From: a virus
Length of the DNA stretch: 46,320 bases
Strand: one strand, 5' to 3'
IMG/VR virus record: IMGVR_UViG_3300050821_014094
Coordinates: 1-46,320 of that record
Positions 10,247 through 17,343 of this stretch are shown piece by piece (position 1 is the stretch's first letter; each line of letters begins with the position of its first letter). The translations under genes were made by a program, and so were the position numbers. The notes under the pieces were generated by a model. The model was not told the DNA's origin. It saw only the letters and a list, made by a program, of their open reading frames with translations, and did not search any database.

Positions 10247-10270
10247 AAGCGCAAAGCGACCCTATTCACG

Positions 10271-10420
10271 GTGGTGACTGACAGCTACATTCCTGATGAC
10301 AAGTCATCAATTCTGCGTCTGCAAGTCGCGATGGTTGACTGGGAAACAGGCACCAAGATTGCCAAGATCCTGGTCGCAAAAGCGTTACCTATTCCCGAGG
10401 AATCGAAACATTTCGCCTGA
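10271..10420 (+). CDS. Possible small hypothetical protein
   Basis: A 49-codon stretch from GTG 10271 with protein-like content (DSYIPDDKSSILRLQ, then AMVDWETGTKIAKIL) and codon use like the neighbours. The frame is open further left but there runs antisense to the 9590-10246 gene. No Shine-Dalgarno site was seen and no family recognised. It sits in the divergent space between the leftward fibre unit and the rightward early operon, where promoters are expected, so it may be non-coding. Confidence 0.35.
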   Translation: MVTDSYIPDDKSSILRLQVAMVDWETGTKIAKILVAKALPIPEESKHFA

Positions 10421-10461
10421 TTTTACTTGAGTTTTAAGGCTTATGGGCGATTATAGTGATC

Positions 10462-10617
10462 ATGACGATGTTTGGGTTATTTCTTCTTATTTTCAAAATT
10501 TGGTTGGTTCTTATGCTTCCCTTCATTTTGAGCTGGGTTGGCTACGGCCTATTTGTCCTTGCCGGTCTAGTACTCGGGATCCCTTCTGACATCTGGAGGT
10601 TGATCAAAAATAAATGA
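10462..10617 (+). CDS. Small membrane protein (51 aa)
   Basis: A very hydrophobic 51-residue peptide from ATG 10462: MTMFGLFLLIFKIWLVLMLP, then a second hydrophobic stretch, FVLAGLVLGIP, and a basic tail, RLIKNK. Two transmembrane segments are likely. Its stop overlaps the ATG of the next gene (ATGA at 10614-10617), which ties it into the early operon. A GTG two codons upstream (10456) is an alternative start. Small two-pass membrane proteins in this position can be holin-like, superinfection-related or host-takeover factors. The position in the early operon argues against a lysis role. Confidence 0.6.
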   Translation: MTMFGLFLLIFKIWLVLMLPFILSWVGYGLFVLAGLVLGIPSDIWRLIKNK

Positions 10618-11042
10618 AAATCGACATCATCAAAGCCAATGCCGCTATCGATGCCTATATTGCAGAACTGCGCGCTCCGTCCAGTTCACCTCGTGGGGTT
10701 TCCTCGCTTTATCGCAATAAAATCCTGTTGGAAAAGCACGGGGTAATTGAGAGCTGGCGCAAGCTCGATTTCCTTGATCATTGCGTACTATGGGCAGCCT
10801 GTATTGTAGCTTGTAAACGAGTACGGGAAGTATCCCGCATCGAGAAAGAACAACATGCTGTCACTCCGGGTAAATCCTTGGAAGGTACCCTGCGCAAATG
10901 GCGTAACCGTCCTCATCACTTCGACTCGCTGCTAACTCGGCTCGATAAACATCTGACTGATACCAGAGATCTACCCATCGATACGACACGGATGGAAATC
11001 GAGAGTGTACGTATCGTGGCTCGCGGACAGTCTGCTGTGTAG
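10614..11042 (+). CDS. Hypothetical early protein
   Basis: A 142-residue basic protein with no recognised family. It contains a hydrophobic patch (HCVLWAACIVACKRV, about 56-70) in an otherwise charged, Arg/Lys-rich sequence, and a C-terminal beta-like end (MEIESVRIVARGQ). It is coupled by ATGA to the preceding small membrane protein and is followed at short distance by another small gene. Both spacing and strand place it in the early operon. It could be a nucleic-acid-binding or host-interaction protein, but nothing in the sequence proves this. Confidence 0.65.
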   Translation: MKIDIIKANAAIDAYIAELRAPSSSPRGVSSLYRNKILLEKHGVIESWRKLDFLDHCVLWAACIVACKRVREVSRIEKEQHAVTPGKSLEGTLRKWRNRPHHFDSLLTRLDKHLTDTRDLPIDTTRMEIESVRIVARGQSAV

Positions 11043-11051
11043 GAAAAATAA

Positions 11052-11264
11052 ATGATGAAAAACAAAGCGCATTTAAGCCAAATTCAACGCGTTCACGATG
11101 AGGCCTGTCGCGAGTTAGAATTTTGGGAAGAGCAGGATTCGGTCGACATGTTCGAGCTCGCGAAAAGCCCGCGTTGTTGCGACCTCTGGCGCCAAATCGA
11201 AAAGGCCGATCGCCTCCTGAATCCTGTAAGTCGCAAGGAAGCACGTACATGCAAGACGAACTAG
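11052..11264 (+). CDS. Hypothetical small protein (70 aa)
   Basis: A 70-residue charged, helical protein containing ACRELEFWEEQDSVDMFELA followed by KSPRCCDLWRQIEKADRLL. A tandem CC pair and Trp residues are notable. No family was recognised. It begins nine bases after the upstream stop and overlaps the next gene's start (11249) by 16 bases, as elsewhere in this operon. Confidence 0.55.
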   Translation: MMKNKAHLSQIQRVHDEACRELEFWEEQDSVDMFELAKSPRCCDLWRQIEKADRLLNPVSRKEARTCKTN

Positions 11265-11458
11265 ACGATTATCTATCCACCTGGCCGGGAACGGTCACGT
11301 TGCAACTCATTAATAGCGAGAAGTTAGCGACGCTTCATTACAACAAGCTGGTCGACAAATTTCTCTTCTATGTTAGGCCGTTTAATAGTCATCCACCGCT
11401 CATCGGTGGTTATGAACTACCCAAAAAATTAAGCGAGGAAGGCTGGAAGCTTCAATGA
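11249..11458 (+). CDS. Hypothetical small protein (69 aa)
   Basis: A 69-residue protein from ATG 11249, chosen because AAGGAAG lies eight bases upstream. It includes a beta-like GTVTLQLINSEKLATL stretch and ends LSEEGWKLQ. Its stop overlaps the next ATG (ATGA at 11455-11458). No domain was recognised. The sequence looks like a compact alpha/beta fold rather than a membrane protein. Confidence 0.6.
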   Translation: MQDELDDYLSTWPGTVTLQLINSEKLATLHYNKLVDKFLFYVRPFNSHPPLIGGYELPKKLSEEGWKLQ

Positions 11459-11976
11459 ACGACTATCTAAATTCACCGCGGGTCTCGCCTCTTAAGACAG
11501 ACCCCAGAATCACTCAGCGGCCAGTCAACTGGACAAAGATCGTCATCGCGGCGATCGGCGCCGGCACCGTGATTTCGGTCACCGATATCCTGCGCAAGGA
11601 ACCTTCGAGGCCGGCTCCTCAACCTGTGATTCAACAAGCCATTCCGGTGCCGCCAACTAATCAACCGCCTCTGGTAGCGCCAACGCCTGCGCCGCTGGCA
11701 ATGCCATTGCCTACGCCAGTGCTGGTGGTGCGTGCGCAACCGATCGAGCCTATGCCGGTCGTTCGCCGCGCTTCCCTAGTCGAAGGGCAATTTTTCGCTA
11801 TCCAAATGCCTGACGGATCCGTGCCTCTCATCCGCTACATGGGCAACGTGGCAAACTTCGATCAACTCCCGAGGAACCCGAACCTGTACGATCTGTGGCA
11901 TGTCGGTTCAAGCGGACATTCTTGGGTCTTTATGCAGCCAGTTGGTTTTTCGGCGCCCGCGTGGGTCGATCCATGA
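11455..11976 (+). CDS. Membrane-anchored protein with proline-rich linker
   Basis: A 173-residue protein with a short N-terminal cytoplasmic part and one transmembrane-like segment (IVIAAIGAGTVISVTDIL, about 29-46). A Pro/Ala-rich linker follows (about 50-105), then a folded C-terminal domain (RASLVEGQFFAIQMPDGSVP to the end). The architecture is anchor, extended linker and periplasmic domain, as in envelope-spanning or envelope-modifying phage proteins. It is coupled to both neighbours by ATGA overlaps. The function is unknown. A role at the cell envelope during infection is the best inference. Confidence 0.65.
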   Translation: MNDYLNSPRVSPLKTDPRITQRPVNWTKIVIAAIGAGTVISVTDILRKEPSRPAPQPVIQQAIPVPPTNQPPLVAPTPAPLAMPLPTPVLVVRAQPIEPMPVVRRASLVEGQFFAIQMPDGSVPLIRYMGNVANFDQLPRNPNLYDLWHVGSSGHSWVFMQPVGFSAPAWVDP

Positions 11977-12269
11977 ACGACAAAATTGAGGAGCTCGTTA
12001 AAGTTATTAAAGCCGGCACGCTGGCGATTAATCAGCGTAATGCTAACTTAGTCAGAGATGCTTATTGTTGGTCTGTAATCTGGGATCAAGCTTTTAGGGA
12101 TCTCGGGCTTAATGATCTGCCGGATCCTGACGGAATCAGCGAATATCCACAGATCCTCGAAGATTGGTTAGCTAAAGCTTTCCGCGGCAATTTCGCGTCC
12201 GAAGAGTTATGCAGGGCATCTTTACACAAGCTGCGCGAGGTCGTTATTAAGAAAGGTCTTGGAGAGTGA
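11973..12269 (+). CDS. Hypothetical protein (98 aa)
   Basis: A 98-residue helical protein from ATG 11973, overlapping the upstream stop by ATGA. It is predicted soluble, with KIEELVKVIKAGTLAINQRN at the start and a Leu/Lys-rich C-terminus (HKLREVVIKKGLGE). No family was recognised. It is part of the early operon by strand and spacing. Confidence 0.6.
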   Translation: MNDKIEELVKVIKAGTLAINQRNANLVRDAYCWSVIWDQAFRDLGLNDLPDPDGISEYPQILEDWLAKAFRGNFASEELCRASLHKLREVVIKKGLGE

Positions 12270-12276
12270 TTAGCAA

Positions 12277-12492
12277 ATGAAAATACTATTAATAACGCTG
12301 CTGGCGTTGAGCACGGTCTCAGCGAGGGCTAGCGAAATAGATGATCTGAAATTCGAGATCGAGAATCTGGAATCCACCGTGAGCCAAAACAATTCCAAGC
12401 TGAACGATCTGGCTTACACCTTGCGCCAGCTTACTTCCAAGCTGGACGATATTGAAAGCAGCCTGATTCTGCTGGAAGCGAGAAAAAGATAA
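12277..12492 (+). CDS. Secreted/periplasmic coiled-coil protein (71 aa)
   Basis: A 71-residue protein with a clear signal peptide (MKILLITLLALSTVSARA, likely cleaved after SARA or near it). A continuous heptad-rich coiled coil follows, rich in Leu, Ile, Asn and Asp (IDDLKFEIENLESTV, then LRQLTSKLDDIESSLILL). GGAGAG lies upstream of the ATG. It has the size and build of small periplasmic coiled-coil phage proteins. Its position in the early operon, away from holin and endolysin, argues against a spanin. It may act in the periplasm, for example in superinfection exclusion (speculative). Confidence 0.65.
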   Translation: MKILLITLLALSTVSARASEIDDLKFEIENLESTVSQNNSKLNDLAYTLRQLTSKLDDIESSLILLEARKR

Positions 12493-12576
12493 ATGGAAGG
12501 ACTGATCTGATTCCCTCCGTAATTTAAGGTTCGCAGAGATTTCTGGAATCGTATAGAGTTACAAGGCTTGTAAAGT

Positions 12577-12969
12577 ATGCAAATCGGCAATCTCTCACCT
12601 CGACAACTCGCAAGGCGCTACGGCGTTTCCGTGCCGTCCATTTATCGCTGGCATCGCGAAGGCAAACTACCCCAAGGCGTTCGCCTGGCAAAGCGTGTCT
12701 TGCGCTTCAACCTGCTTGACATCGAAGAGTGGGAAAAATCCAAGCTTGGAAATGATCGAACCCAACATAGCGAAACTGATGTCGCCGGAAGATCAGGCGT
12801 ACTATCGGCAACTGGGACTGATGCCGGATCCCGAGAAATCGAGTCGCAAGGTCCAGCTCAACGAACTCGCGGAACAAAGAGTATTTTCGCGCTTGATGAG
12901 CCAGCGCCGGATCTTGTTCATCAACCCCCAATCGAACAAGAAATCGACGATCGCGGTCGGTCATCCTGA
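12577..12969 (+). CDS. Helix-turn-helix DNA-binding protein (excisionase/MerR-like)
   Basis: The N-terminal 50 residues are a clear winged HTH of the excisionase/AlpA type: SPRQLARRYGVSVPSIYRWH, then EGKLPQGVRLAKRVLRF and LLDIEEWEKSK. The rest (about 58-130) is low-complexity and runs out of frame over the next gene, VRR-NUC, by 218 bases. The true functional product may therefore be only the first 60 or so residues, or the tail may be neutral. AAGG lies ten bases before the ATG. It probably regulates the early operon or acts as a recombination directionality or replication accessory protein. No integrase is present to pair with it. Confidence 0.75.
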   Translation: MQIGNLSPRQLARRYGVSVPSIYRWHREGKLPQGVRLAKRVLRFNLLDIEEWEKSKLGNDRTQHSETDVAGRSGVLSATGTDAGSREIESQGPAQRTRGTKSIFALDEPAPDLVHQPPIEQEIDDRGRSS

Positions 12970-13174
12970 TTTCACAATTTTTCTCCCGAATGGCCGGCTG
13001 CTCTTGATCGAGATGAAGGTCCCCGGTGGCCGCCTTTCCCCTGAACAAATCGGACGCATTGAAGCACTGCGAGCCATCGGGCACCAGGTCGAGATTGCCT
13101 GGAGCGCCGATGAAGCGTGGAAAATTACGATCAAAGCTTACAAGGAGGCACTTGAAGAGAAAACACACGGATGA
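12752..13174 (+). CDS. VRR-NUC domain endonuclease
   Basis: A 140-residue protein. Residues about 30-135 fit the VRR-NUC branch of the PD-(D/E)XK superfamily: GHPDFTIF (PD at 72-73), then LLLIEMK (E87-M-K89), then a Gln/Arg-containing helix, SPEQIGRIEALRAIGHQVEIA. These are the metal- and catalysis-associated residues, and all are present. Phage VRR-NUC proteins are structure-specific nucleases tied to recombination or replication. The gene lies upstream of RecT. It starts at ATG 12752 inside the HTH gene in the +1 frame and overlaps the following small gene at its end. Confidence 0.85.
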   Translation: MIEPNIAKLMSPEDQAYYRQLGLMPDPEKSSRKVQLNELAEQRVFSRLMSQRRILFINPQSNKKSTIAVGHPDFTIFLPNGRLLLIEMKVPGGRLSPEQIGRIEALRAIGHQVEIAWSADEAWKITIKAYKEALEEKTHG

Positions 13175-13340
13175 GGAATTGGCTTCTTGTGCGTTTCGCG
13201 AGTGGTCGTGTCGCAGACGTGTTTATAAACGGCTCGTCAGTGCGGGCAAAATGGCTGAGGCCGATGCTGACCATGAACTCTCCATGATGCGAGAGATCTC
13301 TGAATTCTTTCAAGAGAAGAGCCAACCAACTCTGATATGA
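13152..13340 (+). CDS. Hypothetical small basic protein (62 aa)
   Basis: A TTG start at 13152 is preferred because AAGGAGG lies at 13142-13148. An in-frame ATG at 13110 would bury more of the gene in VRR-NUC. The 62-residue product is charged and helical (HTDEELASCAFREWSCRRRV, then ADADHELSMMREISEFFQEK). It overlaps the VRR-NUC stop by 23 bases and the next ATG by ATGA. No family was recognised. Confidence 0.55.
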   Translation: MKRKHTDEELASCAFREWSCRRRVYKRLVSAGKMAEADADHELSMMREISEFFQEKSQPTLI

Positions 13341-13477
13341 CTGACGAGGAGATCGACGCTGAGTTTGAGCACTTTTGGGAAATTATCAATTCCAACGAGA
13401 ATTTGTCGGCGGGCGTCAAAGAAGTTGCCCGCCAGTGTTACCACGTCGGTGTCCGCGAAAATGAAAGAAAAGCATGA
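13337..13477 (+). CDS. Hypothetical small acidic protein (46 aa)
   Basis: A 46-residue acidic peptide (MTDEEIDAEFEHFWEIINSN at the N-terminus) whose ATG overlaps the upstream stop and whose TGA overlaps the RecT start. The double overlap in a row of genuine genes is the main support. No domain was recognised. Confidence 0.55.
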   Translation: MTDEEIDAEFEHFWEIINSNENLSAGVKEVARQCYHVGVRENERKA

Positions 13478-14553
13478 CTGACAAACCCCTAGCAAAACGC
13501 AAGCCGAACGAACTGCGCGAATTAATCGAAGGTAGCGAGTTCCGCGCTCAACTGGCCAAAGCTCTGCCAAACGCGATGAGCCCTGAGCGATTTGTCCGCA
13601 TTACCGTGACCTCCACTATGCGCAACCCGCGACTGTTGCAGTGTTCACGCCAGACGTTTTTTCGTTGTTTACTCGATCTCAGCGCCATTGGGCTCGAACC
13701 TGACGGGCGCCAGGCTTACCTGATACCGCGCAAAAACAAGAAGACCGGCGAAATCGATTGCACCCTGATTATCGGCTATCAGGGCATCAAGGAACTGCTC
13801 TATCGCAACGGCGACATTATTGATGAGCACTCCGATGTCGTCGGGGATATGGACCATTTTGAGTACGAATTCGGCAGCCAGAAACATTTGATACACCGGC
13901 CTAACGTTCATTCCCGCGGGAGAATTTTCGCTGCTTACTCTTACATTTCACTGCCACGCGGGGGACAAACCTTTCAGGTGATGGGTATCGAGGAGATTGA
14001 AGCAGTGCGCAAACGCAGCGCTAGTCCTGAAGAGGGTCCCTGGATATCTGACTGGAGCGAGATGGCCAAAAAAACGGTCTTTCGCAGGCTAGCGAAAGGG
14101 TTGCCGTTATCGCCCAAGACACGGGACGCGCTAGAGCTTGATCAAGCTGACGATCTGGCGCAACCGGTGAGTCCAACCCGCGCCATGATCGGAGGCAAAG
14201 CAATTCAGGCCATGCCCGATGAGGATCCGGGTCTGGCGTTTGAAGAGCCATTAGAGCCCCAGAGCGACGACGACGAGCCTGTGAGCCCGCCTGAAGCATC
14301 ACAGAAGCCTCCCGGTCCACTCACCCGCCTGAAATGGGCACTCAAGGAAGCCGGTTTCAAGCCGGACGAACTGGTGGCGTTGCTCAAACTCCCAAGCGTG
14401 CATTTGATCACTGATGACCGCATTAACCGCATCGATCTGGTGCCGCGGCGCGCGCTCGAGCAATGTCTGGATGATTGGGATAACTGCGTTCTCAAATTAA
14501 AAGAGCAACGCGAGCTCGCCAAGCAACCCCAAGAGGAAGAGTTTCCGGCGTGA
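13474..14553 (+). CDS. recT: RecT-family single-strand annealing protein
   Basis: A 359-residue protein. Residues about 10-235 match RecT/Redbeta-type recombinases, including SPERFVRITVTSTMRNPRLL, CLLDLSAIGLEPDGRQAYLI, TGEIDCTLIIGYQGIKELLY and AYSYISLPRGG. The C-terminal third is acidic and Pro-rich, then helical, longer than the E. coli Rac RecT (269 aa) tail. RecT anneals complementary single strands and promotes strand exchange at ends resected by a partner exonuclease. The RecB/Cas4-like nuclease at 15151 is the likely partner. ATGA and GTGA overlaps flank it. It probably drives concatemer formation and recombination-dependent replication. Confidence 0.9.
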   Translation: MTDKPLAKRKPNELRELIEGSEFRAQLAKALPNAMSPERFVRITVTSTMRNPRLLQCSRQTFFRCLLDLSAIGLEPDGRQAYLIPRKNKKTGEIDCTLIIGYQGIKELLYRNGDIIDEHSDVVGDMDHFEYEFGSQKHLIHRPNVHSRGRIFAAYSYISLPRGGQTFQVMGIEEIEAVRKRSASPEEGPWISDWSEMAKKTVFRRLAKGLPLSPKTRDALELDQADDLAQPVSPTRAMIGGKAIQAMPDEDPGLAFEEPLEPQSDDDEPVSPPEASQKPPGPLTRLKWALKEAGFKPDELVALLKLPSVHLITDDRINRIDLVPRRALEQCLDDWDNCVLKLKEQRELAKQPQEEEFPA

Positions 14554-14711
14554 TCAGTTACAGACTGGGCCGCCGCAAAAGCGGCACCATCACCGATCCG
14601 CGCATCCTGCAGCTTTTTTACACACGACTTGCTAACCAGAACTGGAGAACGCCATGCGGACTATACATGAAACGAAAATGGAGGTCGCAGAAGCTTGCTG
14701 GCAAGCCTTAG
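14550..14711 (+). CDS. Possible small basic protein overlapping RecT stop
   Basis: A GTG at 14550 overlaps the RecT TGA (GTGA) and opens a 53-codon frame rich in Arg and Lys (SYRLGRRKSGTITDPRILQL). It overlaps the next gene (14654) by 58 bases in another frame. The translational-coupling pattern is typical here, but the large overlap and lack of a family keep confidence low. A small GCCGC-AAAA-GCGGC hairpin also lies in this spacer. Confidence 0.3.
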   Translation: MISYRLGRRKSGTITDPRILQLFYTRLANQNWRTPCGLYMKRKWRSQKLAGKP

Positions 14712-14935
14712 AGCAGAGCGGACTGCACCAATCGATGATTGCCATGGTCTCGATGGGCACAATCGAATTTCTCCCGGGTATCGAAGATGACCCCCAAGGG
14801 TATCAGAAACTGGTTGCGCACCTGGTCGAAGTAGCCTGGAAAGTCGGATTTGCCGATGGCCTTCTAGCCGTGGAAAACGGCACGGTCAAAGGCGTGAAAA
14901 CAAAGTCGGAAACGGACAAACATGGAAACAACTAA
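14654..14935 (+). CDS. Hypothetical protein (93 aa)
   Basis: A 93-residue protein from ATG 14654 with GGAG six bases upstream. It is helical and soluble, with a mid-region DPQGYQKLVAHLVEVAWKVG and a basic C-terminus. It sits between the recT gene and the RecB-like nuclease and overlaps the next gene by 14 bases. It may be a small accessory of the recombination module, but no family was recognised. Confidence 0.6.
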   Translation: MRTIHETKMEVAEACWQALEQSGLHQSMIAMVSMGTIEFLPGIEDDPQGYQKLVAHLVEVAWKVGFADGLLAVENGTVKGVKTKSETDKHGNN

Positions 14936-15140
14936 CGGGCAAGACAAAGACCCTCTTTCTGAGGAGACGATTCGCGCCATGACCGAAATATTGATCGATC
15001 AGATCAAACGGCGCAACCAGGTCATCCGCGAGCTGCTCCAATGGATTGATGCGGAATTCCGGCTCGATCAATATCCGCCGGATAGCCCCGGCCGCCAACT
15101 CTGGGAGCGAGCCATAGAAGCCATCAAATTCTGGCAATGA
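14922..15140 (+). CDS. Hypothetical protein (72 aa)
   Basis: A 72-residue helical protein (ETIRAMTEILIDQIKRRNQV, then ELLQWIDAEFRLDQYPPDSP) overlapping the preceding gene by 14 bases and ending ten bases before the RecB-like nuclease. It is rich in charged residues with no membrane segment. The function is unknown. Its conserved position in the recombination block suggests an accessory role. Confidence 0.6.
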   Translation: METTNGQDKDPLSEETIRAMTEILIDQIKRRNQVIRELLQWIDAEFRLDQYPPDSPGRQLWERAIEAIKFWQ

Positions 15141-15150
15141 AGAGACGGTT

Positions 15151-16329
15151 ATGACCTACTCCGAAACCCTGAAATATTTGAGTGAGCTCCCGCTCTCTGC
15201 TCGCCCGCCAATCAGTAAACCAGTCGATTCCGAACGACTGGATCTGCCGAGTGCCAGCGACGCCTATCCCCGCCGACGCTGCCTCGGCCGATATCAACTC
15301 ATCCGCCACCTCAAAGAAACCGGAAAGCTCACGCCACGCCCCGCTGACCAGGACGCTACCTTCGGTACGCGTGTCCATGCGGCCTGGGCCGGCGAACCCA
15401 TCGAACTCAGCGTTTTCGAAGCTCAGACTCTCGAGAAAATGCAACGCCTCGAAGCCATGCTGGTCACCGACTGGGCTGCCGGCCGCGCAGTCGCGCTCCT
15501 GGCGCGTGAACAGCGTTTGTGGTTGCATTCGGGTATTACACCGCTGCATTCAGGCCGATACGATTGCGCCTACGCAACCGCAAATTGGAAGGCCATGCTC
15601 TTTATCGACGGCAAAACCTTAATGGAACCCGTGGCACCGGCCGATACCAACGATCAACTGCGCGAGCTGGTCGCTCTGGCTCACTGGAACTATCCAAGCG
15701 TCGAGGAGTTCACCGTCGCTATCCTGCAACCCAACGTTGAGCGCCCCGTCTCGATGGCAACCTACGACCAGCTCGAGAGCGAACTCGCCTTGAGGCTTTT
15801 GCGTTGGCACCTCGACGATATCCAAGGACGCGACCTCCCGCGGATTTACGGCGACTGGTGCCGTCACTGTCCGGCCTTAGAATTTTGTCCGGAAGCCAAA
15901 GCCGGCATTGAGCCCGTCCTGGCCCATCAATTCGCAACCCAGGATGACAAGCTGGTTTTAACCACCGGCCTTGAGGGTGCCGACTTTTTGCGACGCCTGG
16001 TTCGTGCCAAGCATCTCATTGAAACGCTCTTGGCCTCCTATAAGGCGTTTTTAGAACAAAACCCCGACGAGATACCAGGCTGGTCCCTAAAGGCCGGCAA
16101 ATCGAAGCGTACGCTCACCGATGTGCGTGCGGTGTATGAGGTGCTCGCCGGCACCGTGAGTCTCGAGGATTTTCTGGCTTGCACCAGTGTCTCGGTGACT
16201 AAACTCGAGCACGCCTTCGGCAAATCGCTCGGACTCAAAGCTAAAGCGCTTAAAGACACTTTTAACGCGCGCTTGGAAGCTGTCATTGACTGGAAAACCG
16301 ACGCTCCCCAACTCGAGGACTCCCAATGA
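15151..16329 (+). CDS. RecB/Cas4-like PD-(D/E)XK exonuclease with Fe-S cluster
   Basis: A 392-residue nuclease. The catalytic core shows GRYDCA (Asp138), FIDGKTL (D153-G-K155, the D-x-K motif) and a downstream QL (169-170). Four cysteines, C44 (RRRCLGRYQLIR) and C237/C240/C246 (CRHCPALEFC), have the split arrangement that binds a 4Fe-4S cluster in Cas4, AddB and phage RecB-like nucleases. The C-terminal about 100 residues form an extra helical domain. It is probably the resecting exonuclease that feeds single strands to the RecT gene product at 13474. AAGAG lies upstream of the ATG, and the stop overlaps the next small gene by ATGA. Confidence 0.87.
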   Translation: MTYSETLKYLSELPLSARPPISKPVDSERLDLPSASDAYPRRRCLGRYQLIRHLKETGKLTPRPADQDATFGTRVHAAWAGEPIELSVFEAQTLEKMQRLEAMLVTDWAAGRAVALLAREQRLWLHSGITPLHSGRYDCAYATANWKAMLFIDGKTLMEPVAPADTNDQLRELVALAHWNYPSVEEFTVAILQPNVERPVSMATYDQLESELALRLLRWHLDDIQGRDLPRIYGDWCRHCPALEFCPEAKAGIEPVLAHQFATQDDKLVLTTGLEGADFLRRLVRAKHLIETLLASYKAFLEQNPDEIPGWSLKAGKSKRTLTDVRAVYEVLAGTVSLEDFLACTSVSVTKLEHAFGKSLGLKAKALKDTFNARLEAVIDWKTDAPQLEDSQ

Positions 16330-16397
16330 CCGATCTCGGTGTCCTCATTGCCATCTGTGTGATTATCTTTGCCTGGTTTGCCTGGCACACAAAGTGA
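16326..16397 (+). CDS. Single-pass membrane micropeptide (23 aa)
   Basis: An ATG overlapping the nuclease stop (ATGA at 16326-16329) opens a 23-codon frame that is almost entirely one transmembrane helix (GVLIAICVIIFAWFAW) ending HTK. Its stop overlaps the GTG of the next gene (GTGA at 16394-16397). Double coupling and a clean hydrophobic helix support it despite its size. The role is unknown. Confidence 0.55.
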   Translation: MTDLGVLIAICVIIFAWFAWHTK

Positions 16398-16564
16398 AGA
16401 AAGCTAAGAAAGTTAAGAACATCGGTCCGGCTGGACCTCAAGGCTTTACCGGCCCGCCCGGTAAAGATCTCAGCACAGAGCTGGCCGAGCTGGCGGCCCG
16501 AGTCGCTCAATTAGAAGAGGAAGTTTCCAAGCTTCGCAAAATGACACCAACAACTTGTCAATAA
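16394..16564 (+). CDS. Small collagen-triplet/coiled-coil protein (56 aa)
   Basis: It starts at GTG 16394, overlapping the micropeptide stop. A basic N-terminus (KKAKKVKN) leads into Gly-X-Y triplets (GPAGPQGFTGPPGKD) and then a heptad coiled coil (LAELAARVAQLEEEVSKLRK). This is the layout of a miniature trimeric collagen rod with a coiled-coil clamp. Such proteins are normally virion fibres, so its place in the early recombination/replication operon is odd. A longer frame upstream (from 16286) is just antecedent read-through over the nuclease end. Confidence 0.6.
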   Translation: MKKAKKVKNIGPAGPQGFTGPPGKDLSTELAELAARVAQLEEEVSKLRKMTPTTCQ

Positions 16565-16663
16565 CTCTGGGCTCGCCAAAGGAGAATATCCTGTGAATAA
16601 GAAAGAATAAGTTTGCCCTTTCGTGCTGGGAGAACCTGGGCGTAAAACAGGAGGCGCGCGCCT

Positions 16664-16990
16664 ATGAGCAATCCTCTCCCCGGCAAAGAGTATTTCCTGG
16701 TCGATTCAGACCAGCTTGAGCAACTGATTTTAAAGCTCTCCCCAGAAATCAGGTATTCTTCCCGCCAGTTAGCCGATGTGCTGGCTGAAATCGTCCACCT
16801 AGAGCGCGAAAAGCGCGGACTGGGTCCACGTGGCGGCAAGGGAAGCCTCGAACTGAATAAAAACCGGCCTCTCAACCCGCACGCACCCGACTACACCGGC
16901 GAAGTCGCAATCTCGGGCAAACGTTACTTCGTCAAGGCTTACGTCGGAAGCGATCAGCAATTCATCAACCTGACGTGCTCGCCGCTATGA
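16664..16990 (+). CDS. Hypothetical protein (108 aa)
   Basis: A 108-residue protein with AGGAGG upstream of ATG 16664, one of the best ribosome sites in the operon. The N-terminal half is helical (DQLEQLILKLSPEIRYSSRQ). The C-terminal half looks like a small beta domain (GEVAISGKRYFVKAYVGSDQ). It may be a DNA-associated early protein. The stop overlaps the next ATG (ATGA at 16987-16990). No family could be named. Confidence 0.65.
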   Translation: MSNPLPGKEYFLVDSDQLEQLILKLSPEIRYSSRQLADVLAEIVHLEREKRGLGPRGGKGSLELNKNRPLNPHAPDYTGEVAISGKRYFVKAYVGSDQQFINLTCSPL

Positions 16991-17322
16991 GCGCTTTTTC
17001 GCCTTCTCAATGCCGCGGTTGTCACTGGGCCTTGGAAGGCTTGAAAAGAAAACCCGACCCCACGCCAGAAGAAATGGCGGATAATGATGCGTTCTTTGAT
17101 CGCCCGCCACGGGCTCACCGTTTAATCGATGATTCCCGTGGACGCGCCGCCCGGGCTTTAATGGATAAAGTCACGCTTTTGCTCCAGCCACCCATCACCG
17201 CAGAGTCACTCACCTTCTGGGAGGATTACGCAGAGCAGCTCGGGCATTTGTTTCTCCGCTCGCCGAAGGCGCTCAAAGTCTTGAGAGAGTTTTATCCTTT
17301 TGGACCCCGTTACGACTCTTAA
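16987..17322 (+). CDS. Hypothetical protein with N-terminal CxxC (111 aa)
   Basis: A 111-residue protein from ATG 16987, chosen for the ATGA overlap. It has CRGCHWALEGLK near the N-terminus (a possible metal- or redox-active CxxCH) and a helical body ending FYPFGPRYDS. Strong C-ending codon use matches the helicase gene downstream. It may be a replication accessory. The CxxC is single, so a full zinc finger is not evident. Confidence 0.6.
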   Translation: MSAFSPSQCRGCHWALEGLKRKPDPTPEEMADNDAFFDRPPRAHRLIDDSRGRAARALMDKVTLLLQPPITAESLTFWEDYAEQLGHLFLRSPKALKVLREFYPFGPRYDS

Positions 17323-17343
17323 CCCCTCGCTCGGCCGCAAGTC

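Noticed and set aside
9974-10270. Upstream part of a rightward frame over the leftward 218-aa gene
   Set aside because: The minus-strand frame has better protein character here and fits the fibre unit. Only the part beyond 10270 is kept as a possible small gene.
12577-12969. Excisionase as evidence for a temperate lifestyle
   Set aside because: No integrase, repressor or attachment site was recognised. The HTH protein may simply regulate early genes.
16593-16610. Five-codon leader-like frame (GTG AAT AAG AAA GAA TAA) with an AAAGGAG site
   Set aside because: Too short to call a gene, with no attenuator hairpin seen. The spacer 16565-16663 is otherwise unremarkable.
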